From positions 1-11,697 of the forward strand of contig JAXDAH010000010.1 of NCBI GenBank assembly GCA_034679905.1: DNA of 11,697 bases, given 5' to 3'. Under the pieces are notes generated by a model that worked only from the letters and a program-made list of their open reading frames with translations, was not told the origin of the DNA and did not search any database. This DNA is from JASEFH01 sp034679905. GTDB taxonomy: Archaea; Halobacteriota; Methanomicrobia; Methanomicrobiales; JACTUA01. The stretch's first letter is position 1; every line of letters begins with the position of its first letter. The translations under genes and the position numbers were made by a program. Positions 1-6,417 of the stretch are shown piece after piece.

Positions 1-1185
1 TTCGGCCAGGGCGGACTCCACGCCGCCGATCCCGCCGGGAGCGACCTGGGTGGTGCCCGGCGGGAGGGCGGCGAGCTGGTCGTTCTCGTGGGTTCCGACC
101 ACGGCATCCCACAGGAGTGCTCCGCTGCTCCGGTTGAACGCATACACGCGCCCCGTCTTACCGGATCCGACGACGATATCCTGCTCCAGTCCGTTGACCG
201 TCGCCCGGGCCAGGATCGGCGGGATGGCGATGCCGTAGTTGAAGAGGTCGTGAGGGTGCACCTGTGTATACCACCGCAGCCGGCCATCCGCGGTTCCGAT
301 GGCCAGCATGCTGTTGGTGTAGAGGTTCGGGCCGGGTCGGCTGGCCCCGTTCGGGAACTCTTCCGTTCCCGGTGCCGGCCCGGGGTTGGCGATGCCCCAG
401 AAGAGAGTGCCGGTGGCAGGGTCGAGCGCCGGGGGCTGGTAGGTTCCTCCGCCGAAGTTCACTTCCGGATTGCCCCAGATATCAGCGGAATCGACGGTGC
501 TGAAGTTCCACTGGACCTCCCCGGTATCCGAGTTCAGGGCGTAGAGCACGCCGACGCCTCCCCCCGGGTCCGCCGGCACGCCCTCTCCGCCGGCCACCGT
601 CGATGCGAACACCGAGCCGTTATAGAGGAGGGGCTGGATGGTGATGGTGACCGTCTCCCGCTCCGAGAGCCGGGTCGACCAGACCTCCCCGCCCGAACGG
701 GCGTCCAGGGCTGTCAGGTTGTAGCGGTCCGCTGCGGCGAAGATCCTGCCCCAGCCGACCGCGAGGCCGTTCGGGCCCGGGACGGATACGTTGTTCCTCC
801 GCTCCCAGTCCAGGGTGCCGTTCTCCTGGTGCAGCACGGTGATATCGTTGTTCAGGTCCTGGAAGTAGACCCTGTCGTTCAGGATGAGGGGATTGGTCAC
901 CACGCCCTCTGGCACGGGATAGGTCCAGGCGATCGCCAGGCTCTCCACGGTGCTCGAGTTGATGGCAGAGGTGTTCGTGGCCCTCGTGTTGCTGTAGTCC
1001 CCGTTGGGGAGAGGCCAGGCGTCTGCATGCGCCACTACTTCCGGGGGAGCCCCCTCTGCCCCTGGAAAAATGGTAGTCTTCAGGCTACTGTCGTTTGTGA
1101 GTTCTTCCTGGGCTCCCACGCCCGTGAGGAGGAGAAGACACCCGATAACCAGGGAAACCGCCAATAGGATGAATATCTCTCTCAT
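1..1185 (-). CDS. Exported quinoprotein-dehydrogenase-like beta-propeller, partial at the window edge
   Basis: The frame is open from an ATG at 1185 down to base 1 (395 codons, no stop), so the C-terminus lies outside the window. Residues 1-25 form a signal peptide: a short basic start, a hydrophobic core and a likely cleavage after Val-Gly-Ala (25). A lipobox-like Val-Ile-Gly-Cys at 13-16 is an alternative. The rest matches the PQQ-dependent alcohol dehydrogenase fold: the N-terminal 'GDYSNTR' entry motif (62-68), then repeated blades of the 'YALNSDTGEVQW' type near 104-130, 146-172, 212-228, 292-308 and 346-362. Glu201, Asn267 ('ANP') and the 'PHDLFNYG' segment (311-318) line up with the cofactor and active-site region of methanol-dehydrogenase-type enzymes. 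The position expected to hold the catalytic Asp is Asn316, and I see no adjacent-Cys disulfide pair. Methanogens are not known to make PQQ, so a non-enzymatic or cell-surface role is possible. The start is supported by the signal peptide and an upstream TATA-like box. Confidence 0.85.
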   Translation of the reverse strand, partial: MREIFILLAVSLVIGCLLLLTGVGAQEELTNDSSLKTTIFPGAEGAPPEVVAHADAWPLPNGDYSNTRATNTSAINSSTVESLAIAWTYPVPEGVVTNPLILNDRVYFQDLNNDITVLHQENGTLDWERRNNVSVPGPNGLAVGWGRIFAAADRYNLTALDARSGGEVWSTRLSERETVTITIQPLLYNGSVFASTVAGGEGVPADPGGGVGVLYALNSDTGEVQWNFSTVDSADIWGNPEVNFGGGTYQPPALDPATGTLFWGIANPGPAPGTEEFPNGASRPGPNLYTNSMLAIGTADGRLRWYTQVHPHDLFNYGIAIPPILARATVNGLEQDIVVGSGKTGRVYAFNRSSGALLWDAVVGTHENDQLAALPPGTTQVAPGGIGGVESALAE

Positions 1186-1210
1186 ATCTGCGCAGAGATA
1201 CCAGCAGGCG

Positions 1211-1221
1211 GGATAAACTTT
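1211..1221 (-). promoter_or_regulatory. Candidate TATA/BRE element of the beta-propeller gene
   Basis: On the minus strand this reads AAAGTTTATCC, an A-rich BRE-like start followed by TTTAT. Its centre is about 26 bp before position 1190, which would place transcription start only a few bases before the ATG at 1185, giving a nearly leaderless mRNA. No good Shine-Dalgarno sequence precedes that ATG, which fits. Seen by eye only. Confidence 0.4.
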
Positions 1222-1244
1222 CCGCTGGGTAGCAGCATATCTCT

Positions 1245-1267
1245 TTCAAGCGGCACAGTGCCTTGAA
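1245..1267. promoter_or_regulatory. Interrupted inverted repeat, candidate regulator-binding site
   Basis: Half-sites TTCAAG (1245-1250) and CTTGAA (1262-1267) flank a second inverted pair, GCAC (1253-1256) and GTGC (1258-1261). Together they make a 23-bp dyad with a 2-bp asymmetry. It lies about 25 bp upstream of the putative TATA box of the beta-propeller gene, where an archaeal activator or repressor could bind. It could also fold as an RNA hairpin at the end of the DUF169 transcript. Confidence 0.35.
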
Positions 1268-1344
1268 GCCCTCTACCTATAGGATCGATCGGGGGAATTC
1301 AACGTGTGGTAACGCGGAATCCCTGCCCCGGTGCTCTCGTACAA

Positions 1345-2109
1345 TCACCCCCGTTTCGGAAACGCTACTCCTGGCCGCTTCCCGATGAACGAGCGATCGA
1401 TGTTCGCCGCCATGCGCAGCGCCGTGAGCACGGGGATGCCGAGCGCCAGCTGATCGGGCGGGAGCGCCCAGTTGGTGGTGGGATCCTGCGGGCCCAGGAA
1501 GACCGTATCCTTCGGCGCCTTCTCCGCCATGCCGGCGGGATAGGTGATGAAGGTGGCGCACGACGGGCCCCAGGGGACGATCACGGGGGAGAAGGGGTCC
1601 TCGCGGTCGAAGTGCGCCAGCGCCGCCAGGTTGCGGATCGCCTGGGCGTCCCCGAAGCAGCAGATGGAGCGGATGCCCGGGTGCCGCTCGCCGAGCGCCT
1701 CGCAGGGCTGGATCACGATGTACTTCCCCGGCGGCGTGACCGTTCCCACCGCCCGGAAGTTCTTATCGACCAGTTCGGGGCTCTCCTTGAGATACTCCGC
1801 GGCCCCGCCGCGGATGTCCGCCCGTCCCGTGGACACGAAGTAGCGGATATACTCCGGGGCCTCGCCATAGCCCATGTGGGTGATCCCGCCGGGGCAGCAC
1901 CCCTCCCGCTCATCGCCGCCCAAGTAGATGGCAGGGATGTCGGCGGTCGCCATCCGGTACATCGCCGCTGCGATGCAGCGGTTCACCCGGGCGAGGTGCA
2001 CGGCCCCTTCGGGCACGTTCTCGGAGCCGTAGATGCAGAGAGGTTTTGCGGTGAGGCGGAATGCCGACGCCAGCCGCCGTCCCACGTCCTGAATGGTCGT
2101 TCTGGTCAT
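1345..2109 (-). CDS. DUF169 family protein
   Basis: This 254-residue soluble protein has the hallmarks of the DUF169 family, which is common in archaea and anaerobic bacteria and has no established biochemical role. Visible signatures are an N-terminal region with 'KPLCIYG' (22-28), the paired-Cys motif 'GCCPGG' (70-75), 'CEAL' near 136, a second Cys pair at 150-151, and 'PWGPSCA' (179-185). Eight cysteines in total (25, 45, 71, 72, 136, 150, 151, 184) suggest metal or redox chemistry, but that is inference. There is no signal peptide or membrane segment. The ATG at 2109 is preceded by a weak AGGG tract. The beta-propeller gene lies 159 bp downstream on the same strand, but an apparent separate promoter there argues against a tight operon. 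Confidence 0.9.
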   Translation of the reverse strand: MTRTTIQDVGRRLASAFRLTAKPLCIYGSENVPEGAVHLARVNRCIAAAMYRMATADIPAIYLGGDEREGCCPGGITHMGYGEAPEYIRYFVSTGRADIRGGAAEYLKESPELVDKNFRAVGTVTPPGKYIVIQPCEALGERHPGIRSICCFGDAQAIRNLAALAHFDREDPFSPVIVPWGPSCATFITYPAGMAEKAPKDTVFLGPQDPTTNWALPPDQLALGIPVLTALRMAANIDRSFIGKRPGVAFPKRG

Positions 2110-2612
2110 GCCGAGCTACCCTGGGCCGCGGAGGGAAAAATGCTTTTGGATATGCGGGCGCTGCCGAGGATTGAGGATGGGCGTTTCAGCGCCGCTCGCC
2201 CATGGACCGCTGGCCATGCAGAGCCGGCCCCGTCGGGGGCGCATTCATACCGCGGGACGCGATTCCCGCCTCCTCGTGCATACGGACATCTGCGGTGACG
2301 GAAAGAATTCCGGTCGGCCTTGGGTAAACGTTGGGGACATCGCCATTTGGGGATAGGTCGCCGTTGAAACGCTCTATTGTGTCCGGCCCCGTGGATGACA
2401 GCCCGTTTTGCCCAGGAGTGGTTGCTGTTGGGCTGTCCCTGTATGGCGCCCTGCTGTGCCGAGATCGGCGGCATCCTTCCGACTGAATGGAGGCCCCATA
2501 TACGTTTCGGTTATGGCGTCTGCGCAGAATGGACGCATCAGGAAAGAAGCCGATATTTTTATCCCTTTATTCTATCAACAAATATTAATTCATTTTTATT
2601 ATTTTTTAGTAA

Positions 2613-2623
2613 TATTTATAATG
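2613..2623 (+). promoter_or_regulatory. TATA box of treT within an A/T-rich island
   Basis: The sequence TATTTATAATG lies in an A/T island (about 2560-2635) that contrasts with the GC-rich surroundings. It predicts transcription start near 2643-2645 and a leader of about 30 nt. Directly at that predicted start is the inverted repeat GCTGT-gt-ACAGC (2638-2649), a possible operator. Confidence 0.6.
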
Positions 2624-2661
2624 CTATTCTCGATACAGCTGTGTACAGCAGTACGATATCC

Positions 2662-2668
2662 AGGAGAG
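2662..2668 (+). promoter_or_regulatory. Shine-Dalgarno sequence of treT
   Basis: AGGAGAG sits 7 nt before the ATG at 2676 and fixes that start over the in-frame ATG three codons later. Confidence 0.75.
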
Positions 2669-2675
2669 ACTAGAA

Positions 2676-3944
2676 ATGGCGTTCATGGACGGCATCACCT
2701 GCATCTGCGACAACGGAAAGAGGCTCGAAGACCACCGCCCCATCGTGGGGGATGCGGTGATGGCGGAGATCTACCGCAAAGCAGAGCCCCTCCGCGGCAA
2801 GAGCATCATTCACGTCAACTCCACCTACCAGAGCGGCGGGGTGGCGGAGATGATCCTCTCTCTCGTTCCCCTCCTGAACGATGCCGGGATTCACACCGAG
2901 TGGAAGATCCTGACTGGCTGCGGGGACTTCTTCAACATCACCAAGAGCTTCCATAACGGGCTGCAGGGCGAGGCGATCCCGCTCACGGATGCGGAGAGGC
3001 GGCTCTACATCCACACGAACGAGGAGTTCTCCCGGCTCCTTCCGATCGACTGCGACTGCGTGGTCGTCCACGATCCCCAGCCGCTGCCCCTGATCCAGTT
3101 TTACGAGAAGAGACAGCCCTGGATCTGGCGCTGCCACGTGGATCTCTCCAACCCCCAGATGCACCTCTGGGACTTTCTGCAGGAGTACGTCCTGAAGTAC
3201 GACCGGATGGTCATCTCCCACGAGCAGTATCGTCGCGAGAACCTGCCGCTTCCGCAGCGGATCTGCCACCCGGCCATCGATCCCCTCTCCGACAAGAACC
3301 GGGACCTGACCGAGGAGGAGGTGGCGGCGATCCTCCAGGAGTTCAATGTGCCGACGGACAAACCCCTGATCACCCAGATATCGCGGTTCGACAAGTGGAA
3401 GGATCCCGAGGGCGTGGTCGATGTCTTCCGCCGCGTGCGGGAGAAGGTGGACTGCCGCCTGGTGCTCTGCGGGAGCATGGCGCCCGACGACCCGGAGGGA
3501 TGGACGATCTACCGCGGTGTCGAGGAGAAGGCCCGGGACCTGCTGGAGAGCGGGGACGTCCTCCTGATCACCGTCGAGAACAACCTGCTCGTAAACGCCC
3601 TCCAGCGGGCGTCCGCCGTGATCCTCCAGAAGTCCCTGCGGGAGGGATTCGGGCTCACCGTCACCGAGGCGCTCTGGAAGGGCAAGCCGGTCGTCAGTTC
3701 GAGGGTGGGCGGCATCCGCCTCCAGATCCAGGACGGCGTGAGCGGATTCCTGCTGGAGCCGACGGATACGGAAGGATTTGCGTCGAGGGTCGTGCAGATC
3801 CTCCAGGATCCGGCGCTCGCGGAGCGGCTCGGGCGGAACGGGAAGGAGTACGTGCGCGAGCACTTCCTCATCACCCGCAAGCTCCTGGACTACCTGGATA
3901 TGCTGAACGAGGAGCTCGGGCGTCCGCAGGAAGCCTGCACCTGA
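2676..3944 (+). CDS. treT: Trehalose glycosyltransferring synthase (TreT-like, GT4)
   Basis: This 422-residue GT-B glycosyltransferase resembles archaeal and bacterial TreT, which makes trehalose from a nucleotide-activated glucose and glucose. The length matches the family (about 410-420). The N-terminal Rossmann domain shows 'HVNSTYQSGGVAEM' (46-59), 'VVHDPQPLPL' (130-139) and 'RCHVDLS' (152-158), all typical of TreT. The C-terminal nucleotide-sugar domain shows 'SRFDKWKDP' (236-244), whose Arg237 and Lys242 are the usual phosphate-binding residues, and the retaining GT4 signature E-x7-E at Glu323 and Glu331. It is cytosolic, with no signal or membrane segment. It stands alone: no trehalose ABC transporter or kinase lies beside it, so a biosynthetic (osmolyte) role seems likelier than salvage. 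A related sugar glycosyltransferase with another acceptor cannot be excluded. Confidence 0.87.
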   Translation: MAFMDGITCICDNGKRLEDHRPIVGDAVMAEIYRKAEPLRGKSIIHVNSTYQSGGVAEMILSLVPLLNDAGIHTEWKILTGCGDFFNITKSFHNGLQGEAIPLTDAERRLYIHTNEEFSRLLPIDCDCVVVHDPQPLPLIQFYEKRQPWIWRCHVDLSNPQMHLWDFLQEYVLKYDRMVISHEQYRRENLPLPQRICHPAIDPLSDKNRDLTEEEVAAILQEFNVPTDKPLITQISRFDKWKDPEGVVDVFRRVREKVDCRLVLCGSMAPDDPEGWTIYRGVEEKARDLLESGDVLLITVENNLLVNALQRASAVILQKSLREGFGLTVTEALWKGKPVVSSRVGGIRLQIQDGVSGFLLEPTDTEGFASRVVQILQDPALAERLGRNGKEYVREHFLITRKLLDYLDMLNEELGRPQEACT

Positions 3945-3953
3945 CCCTCTCGC

Positions 3954-3964
3954 CAATTTTTTCC
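3954..3964 (+). terminator. U-rich termination tract after treT
   Basis: AATTTTTTCCC follows the treT stop codon by about 10 bp. Archaeal polymerase terminates on such U-runs without needing a hairpin. A second T5 run occurs near 4011-4016. Confidence 0.45.
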
Positions 3965-4110
3965 CTCCACGCATCCTTCCATGATGGGTGGCGGTTCGCC
4001 CGACACTCCCTTTTTCTCGCCCGCTCTCCTGTGGTCTCTCCTGCCGGCGCCAGGCGATACAGGGATCGGTGCAGATCCGTTTCCCCTCCCCTGGAGGATA
4101 TCGCACTGCA

Positions 4111-4135
4111 GGGGTGGGGGTTTGGGGGGAGGGGG
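4111..4135 (+). other. Potential G-quadruplex motif
   Basis: Four G-runs of 4, 5, 6 and 5 bases are separated by loops T, TTT and A. Loops of 1, 3 and 1 nt with runs of at least four G make this a textbook intramolecular quadruplex candidate on the plus strand. Confidence 0.75.
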
Positions 4136-4151
4136 CGGCACCCCCTCCCCC
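4125..4151. repeat. 11-bp perfect inverted repeat (GC hairpin)
   Basis: GGGGGAGGGGG (4125-4135) is exactly complementary to CCCCCTCCCCC (4141-4151) around the loop CGGCA. It shares two G-runs with the quadruplex motif, so the two folds are mutually exclusive. It has no T-run after it, so it is not a standard intrinsic terminator. Confidence 0.8.
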
Positions 4152-4369
4152 AATTGCCCCCTCGCCCACGGGTGCGATAGGAGCGGACGGGGTGGCACGG
4201 ACACCGGGATGACATGCAGGAGATGGAATCGGCATCCCCCCACGCCGATACGGGGACCTGTCGTACCGGCAGGAGAGCGGCAATAGGAGAGAGGGCAACC
4301 CCCCTCCCGCAGGAATGCCGCCAGAATTGCGCTCTTCACTCTGTGCGGGTCGCCGGGGCAGTACGAGAA

Positions 4370-4380
4370 ACATTCTTAAC
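4370..4380 (+). promoter_or_regulatory. Candidate TATA element of the PrsW-like gene
   Basis: The region around ACATTCTTAAC is an A/T patch in GC-rich DNA, preceded by a BRE-like GAAA. Its centre lies about 26 bp before 4402, so transcription would start at or next to the ATGs at 4399/4405. Confidence 0.4.
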
Positions 4381-4404
4381 TCTGCCGCCCTCCAGGGAAT
4401 GTAT

Positions 4405-5175
4405 ATGGCCTCCGACGGGATCCTCTTTGTTCTCGGTGCCATTATCGCGGTGGGATTTGCGTACCTCCTCCTCTGCTGGGTGCGGGGCATGGAGATCTAC
4501 CGCCGGGAGACCTGCCCGAACGTGCTGCGGGCCTTCCTGTACGGGGGAGTCGTTGCCATCCTGGGCGCCCTCGTACTCTCCAGCATCCTGCTCTTTCCCC
4601 TGCAGGGGTTCGGGGATGCGATGCCCTTCGACATGACCTTCGTCGGGGTCATCGGTGCGGTCGTCGTGGCGCCGATCTCGGAGGAGCTCGTCAAGGCGAC
4701 GGGCATCCTGGCGATGCGGTCCCGCCTCACGGAGGTAGAGAACGGTATCGTCTACGGCGCCGCCGTGGGTCTCGGGTTTGCCGCGACGGAGAACATCCTC
4801 TACTTCTCTGCCGCCATCACCGCCGCCGGGGCGCTGGGGCTGATCGTGACGGCGATCGTGCGGTCCCTCACCTCCACGTTCCTCCACCTGGGGGCGACGG
4901 GGCTGGTGGGATACGGCATCGGGCTCTACTACGGGGCGGGAGGAAGGGCACGGACCTGGGGCATCTACCTCCTGGGTGCCATGGCGGTGCATGCGGCATT
5001 CAACCTCTTCGCCAGTGCCCAGGCCTTCGCCGCGACGCTCGAAGGGCAGCTGATCATCGCCCTGCTGGGGCTCCTCGCCGGTCTCGTCCTGACCTGGTCC
5101 ATCTTCGGCTGGCTGCGGCGGAAGATCCGCACGCTGGACCGGGCGTCGGCGCCGCCGTACCTGCGAGAATCCTGA
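4405..5175 (+). CDS. PrsW-family intramembrane metalloprotease
   Basis: A 256-residue polytopic membrane protein with about seven to eight hydrophobic segments. The PrsW/M82 active-site motifs are all present: 'EELVK' (Glu93-Glu94-x-x-Lys97) in one helix, 'FAATEN' (Phe125-x-x-x-Glu129) in the next, His161 in 'FLHLGATGLVGYGIG', and His196 with Asn200 in 'HAAFN'. Family members are thought to cut membrane-bound substrates; bacterial PrsW cleaves an anti-sigma factor, but archaea lack sigma factors, so the substrate here is unknown. I chose the ATG at 4405 because an AGGGA tract lies 6 nt upstream; the ATG at 4399 (two residues longer) is equally possible if the message is leaderless. The gene appears monocistronic. 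Confidence 0.88.
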   Translation: MASDGILFVLGAIIAVGFAYLLLCWVRGMEIYRRETCPNVLRAFLYGGVVAILGALVLSSILLFPLQGFGDAMPFDMTFVGVIGAVVVAPISEELVKATGILAMRSRLTEVENGIVYGAAVGLGFAATENILYFSAAITAAGALGLIVTAIVRSLTSTFLHLGATGLVGYGIGLYYGAGGRARTWGIYLLGAMAVHAAFNLFASAQAFAATLEGQLIIALLGLLAGLVLTWSIFGWLRRKIRTLDRASAPPYLRES

Positions 5176-5339
5176 CGCCGACGGGGGAGCCCATCGGCCG
5201 TCTCCGGGAACGGCGCACAGCGTACGTCGGCGCAGACCGGGGCTGTCCCGGCAGACCGCTCCCGCGTCCGACCTCCCTGAAACGCCTTCGAACCCCGCGA
5301 GCGGCGTCTTCACATCCCCGACCCACAGCATACCCGCCG

Positions 5340-5555
5340 CTGCGAGGGCTGCTGTACGTTCTGGCCGTGCTCCCGATCGTCGCCGCCCTCCGTGCGAGCC
5401 GGCGAGAGCTCTGCCTGCTGCTCATCGCGCTCCTCTGCGTCGCCCCCTATCCCGGGGCGACCCTCTCGGCCCGGATCCGTGCTCTGCACGGGCTCGAGAT
5501 CGCGACTGCCGGGTCTTCGGCGCGGTGCCGGCGTATCTCCTCTGGGTGAACCCGA
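5340..5555 (+). pseudogene. Possible remnant of a membrane-protein gene with a frameshift
   Basis: One frame from 5340 reads a hydrophobic stretch ('LLYVLAVLPIVAAL', then 'LCLLLIALLCVAPYPGA') with almost all codons ending in G or C, like true genes here. Near 5509 that coding signature moves to another frame, which reads 'VFGAVPAYLLWVNPK', while the first frame meets a stop at 5547-5549. There is no good start codon or ribosome-binding site, and upstream (5176-5339) the signature is lost. This fits a decayed gene; a base-calling error or chance in GC-rich DNA are alternatives. The family is not recognised. Confidence 0.25.
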
Positions 5556-5630
5556 AACCGTCCGGATATCCCTCTCCATACCCCGGCTCCCCCCTGCTCG
5601 GCGGAGATCGGTGGAATGCAGGAGGGCATC

Positions 5631-5641
5631 AAAAGGATTAA
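5631..5641 (+). promoter_or_regulatory. Candidate TATA element of the transporter gene
   Basis: AAAAGGATTAA is an A/T patch centred about 26 bp before 5663. That predicts a start of transcription within a few bases of the ATG at 5668, so a leaderless mRNA; no Shine-Dalgarno sequence precedes that ATG. Confidence 0.4.
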
Positions 5642-5667
5642 GCCCCCCTCCAAATACCTCTTCATGG

Positions 5668-6417
5668 ATGCCGGATGGACTCCTGGTCTGGACCTACTGG
5701 CTGATCGGGCTGACCCTCGTCACCTACCTCTCGGTCTACATCGTGCGGAACTATCGTGAGTACGCCTTTGCCGCTCTCACCGCTTTCTACGTCATCTATC
5801 TCGGGGCCTCCCAGATCCTGGCCACGAGGGTGGTCGTCTTCGACCTGGTGGCGATCGCCTTCTTCGCCCCCGCTGCCGTCTTCGTCTACCCCTTCATCGC
5901 CCAGGTGATCGACATGATCAACGAGGTCTACGGCGAGCGGATGGCCCATGTGGCAATCCTGATCGCCTTTGCCACCCAGGTGCTCCTGGTGCTCTTCCTG
6001 GCTATAGGAAATACCCTCACGCCGGCCCCCTACTTCGGCTACGAGGAGGCCTGGCAGAACATCTTTGCCCTCTCCATCCGGATCACGGCGGCGAGCTGGG
6101 TGGCGTTCCTGATCACCGCCAACGTCGACGCCTACATCTTCGCCAGCCTGAAGCGGAAGTTTCTGCGGCGGGAGCAGGCGTTTCGCGGCAGCACGCTCGC
6201 CAATCCCTATGTCTGGCTCCGCTCCAGCGCGAGCGACGCGGTGAACCTCACGCTCGACTCCTTCATCTTCGTCGTCCTGGCCTTCTACGGCGTGGCTCCG
6301 CTGCTCCCGCTGATCGCCGGCCAGATCGTCGCCAAGAACATCGTCGGATTCCTGGACAACCCCTGGTTCGTCTGGTACAAGAGCATGCTGCGGAAGGGGG
6401 AGGCGAAGCGCTCCTAG
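5668..6417 (+). CDS. Queuosine-precursor transporter (QPTR/YhhQ family)
   Basis: A 249-residue membrane protein with about six hydrophobic helices, matching the usual length of the QPTR family (formerly VUT/DUF165). Family signatures are 'YPFIAQVIDMINEVYGE' (74-90) and 'LRSSASDAVNLTLDSFIF' (184-201) with the late 'KNIVGF' segment. Bacterial members import preQ0 or preQ1; in archaea preQ0 is the base that archaeosine tRNA-guanine transglycosylase inserts into tRNA, so this protein probably salvages preQ0 (inference). The start at 5668 gives a normal-length N-terminus running straight into the first helix; another ATG at 5664 is out of frame. Its stop codon overlaps that of the convergent aminotransferase gene. 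Confidence 0.9.
   Translation: MPDGLLVWTYWLIGLTLVTYLSVYIVRNYREYAFAALTAFYVIYLGASQILATRVVVFDLVAIAFFAPAAVFVYPFIAQVIDMINEVYGERMAHVAILIAFATQVLLVLFLAIGNTLTPAPYFGYEEAWQNIFALSIRITAASWVAFLITANVDAYIFASLKRKFLRREQAFRGSTLANPYVWLRSSASDAVNLTLDSFIFVVLAFYGVAPLLPLIAGQIVAKNIVGFLDNPWFVWYKSMLRKGEAKRS

Larger units (their letters stand above)
2110..2675. other. Gene-free divergent intergenic region between DUF169 and treT
   Basis: No convincing coding frame was found in this 566-bp stretch; short open frames here have unnatural, Arg/Pro/Ser-rich composition. The left part is GC-rich. From about 2560 to 2635 the sequence becomes strikingly A/T-rich, which is the promoter region of treT. A possible weak TATA-like CATATCC on the minus strand (about 2149-2155) could serve the DUF169 gene. 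Confidence 0.6.
3945..4404. other. Gene-free spacer between treT and the PrsW-like gene
   Basis: No supported gene was seen in 460 bp; the open frames on either strand have Pro/Gly/Arg-rich, unnatural composition created by G and C runs. The stretch holds T-run termination signals, a G-quadruplex motif with an overlapping hairpin (4111-4151), a smaller ATCGGC/GCCGAT hairpin (4228-4249) and, at its right end, the PrsW promoter. Confidence 0.6.
5176..5667. other. Spacer between the PrsW-like gene and the transporter
   Basis: No intact gene is supported in 492 bp. The middle part (about 5340-5555) has coding-like codon usage in changing frames and is listed as a possible decayed gene. The right end carries the transporter promoter. 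Confidence 0.5.

Noticed and set aside
88..1167. Long plus-strand open frame opposite the beta-propeller gene
   Set aside because: Its translation is Arg/Gly/Val-rich without motifs, while the opposite strand encodes a clear quinoprotein-type protein with signal peptide. It is an antisense shadow of a GC-rich gene.
1306..2298. 330-codon plus-strand open frame opposite the DUF169 gene
   Set aside because: No recognisable domain, and composition typical of antisense frames; the minus strand has the DUF169 signatures.
3890..4339. 149-codon minus-strand open frame in the spacer after treT
   Set aside because: Long Pro and Gly runs come from the C/G tracts; no ribosome-binding site or family resemblance.
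2670..4490. 606-codon minus-strand open frame opposite treT
   Set aside because: Although long, it reads as antisense of treT and the G/C-run spacer, with Pro/Arg/Leu-rich sequence and no motif.
4336..5331. 331-codon minus-strand open frame opposite the PrsW-like gene
   Set aside because: Charged, repetitive Asp/Gly/Arg-rich translation mirrors a hydrophobic gene on the other strand.
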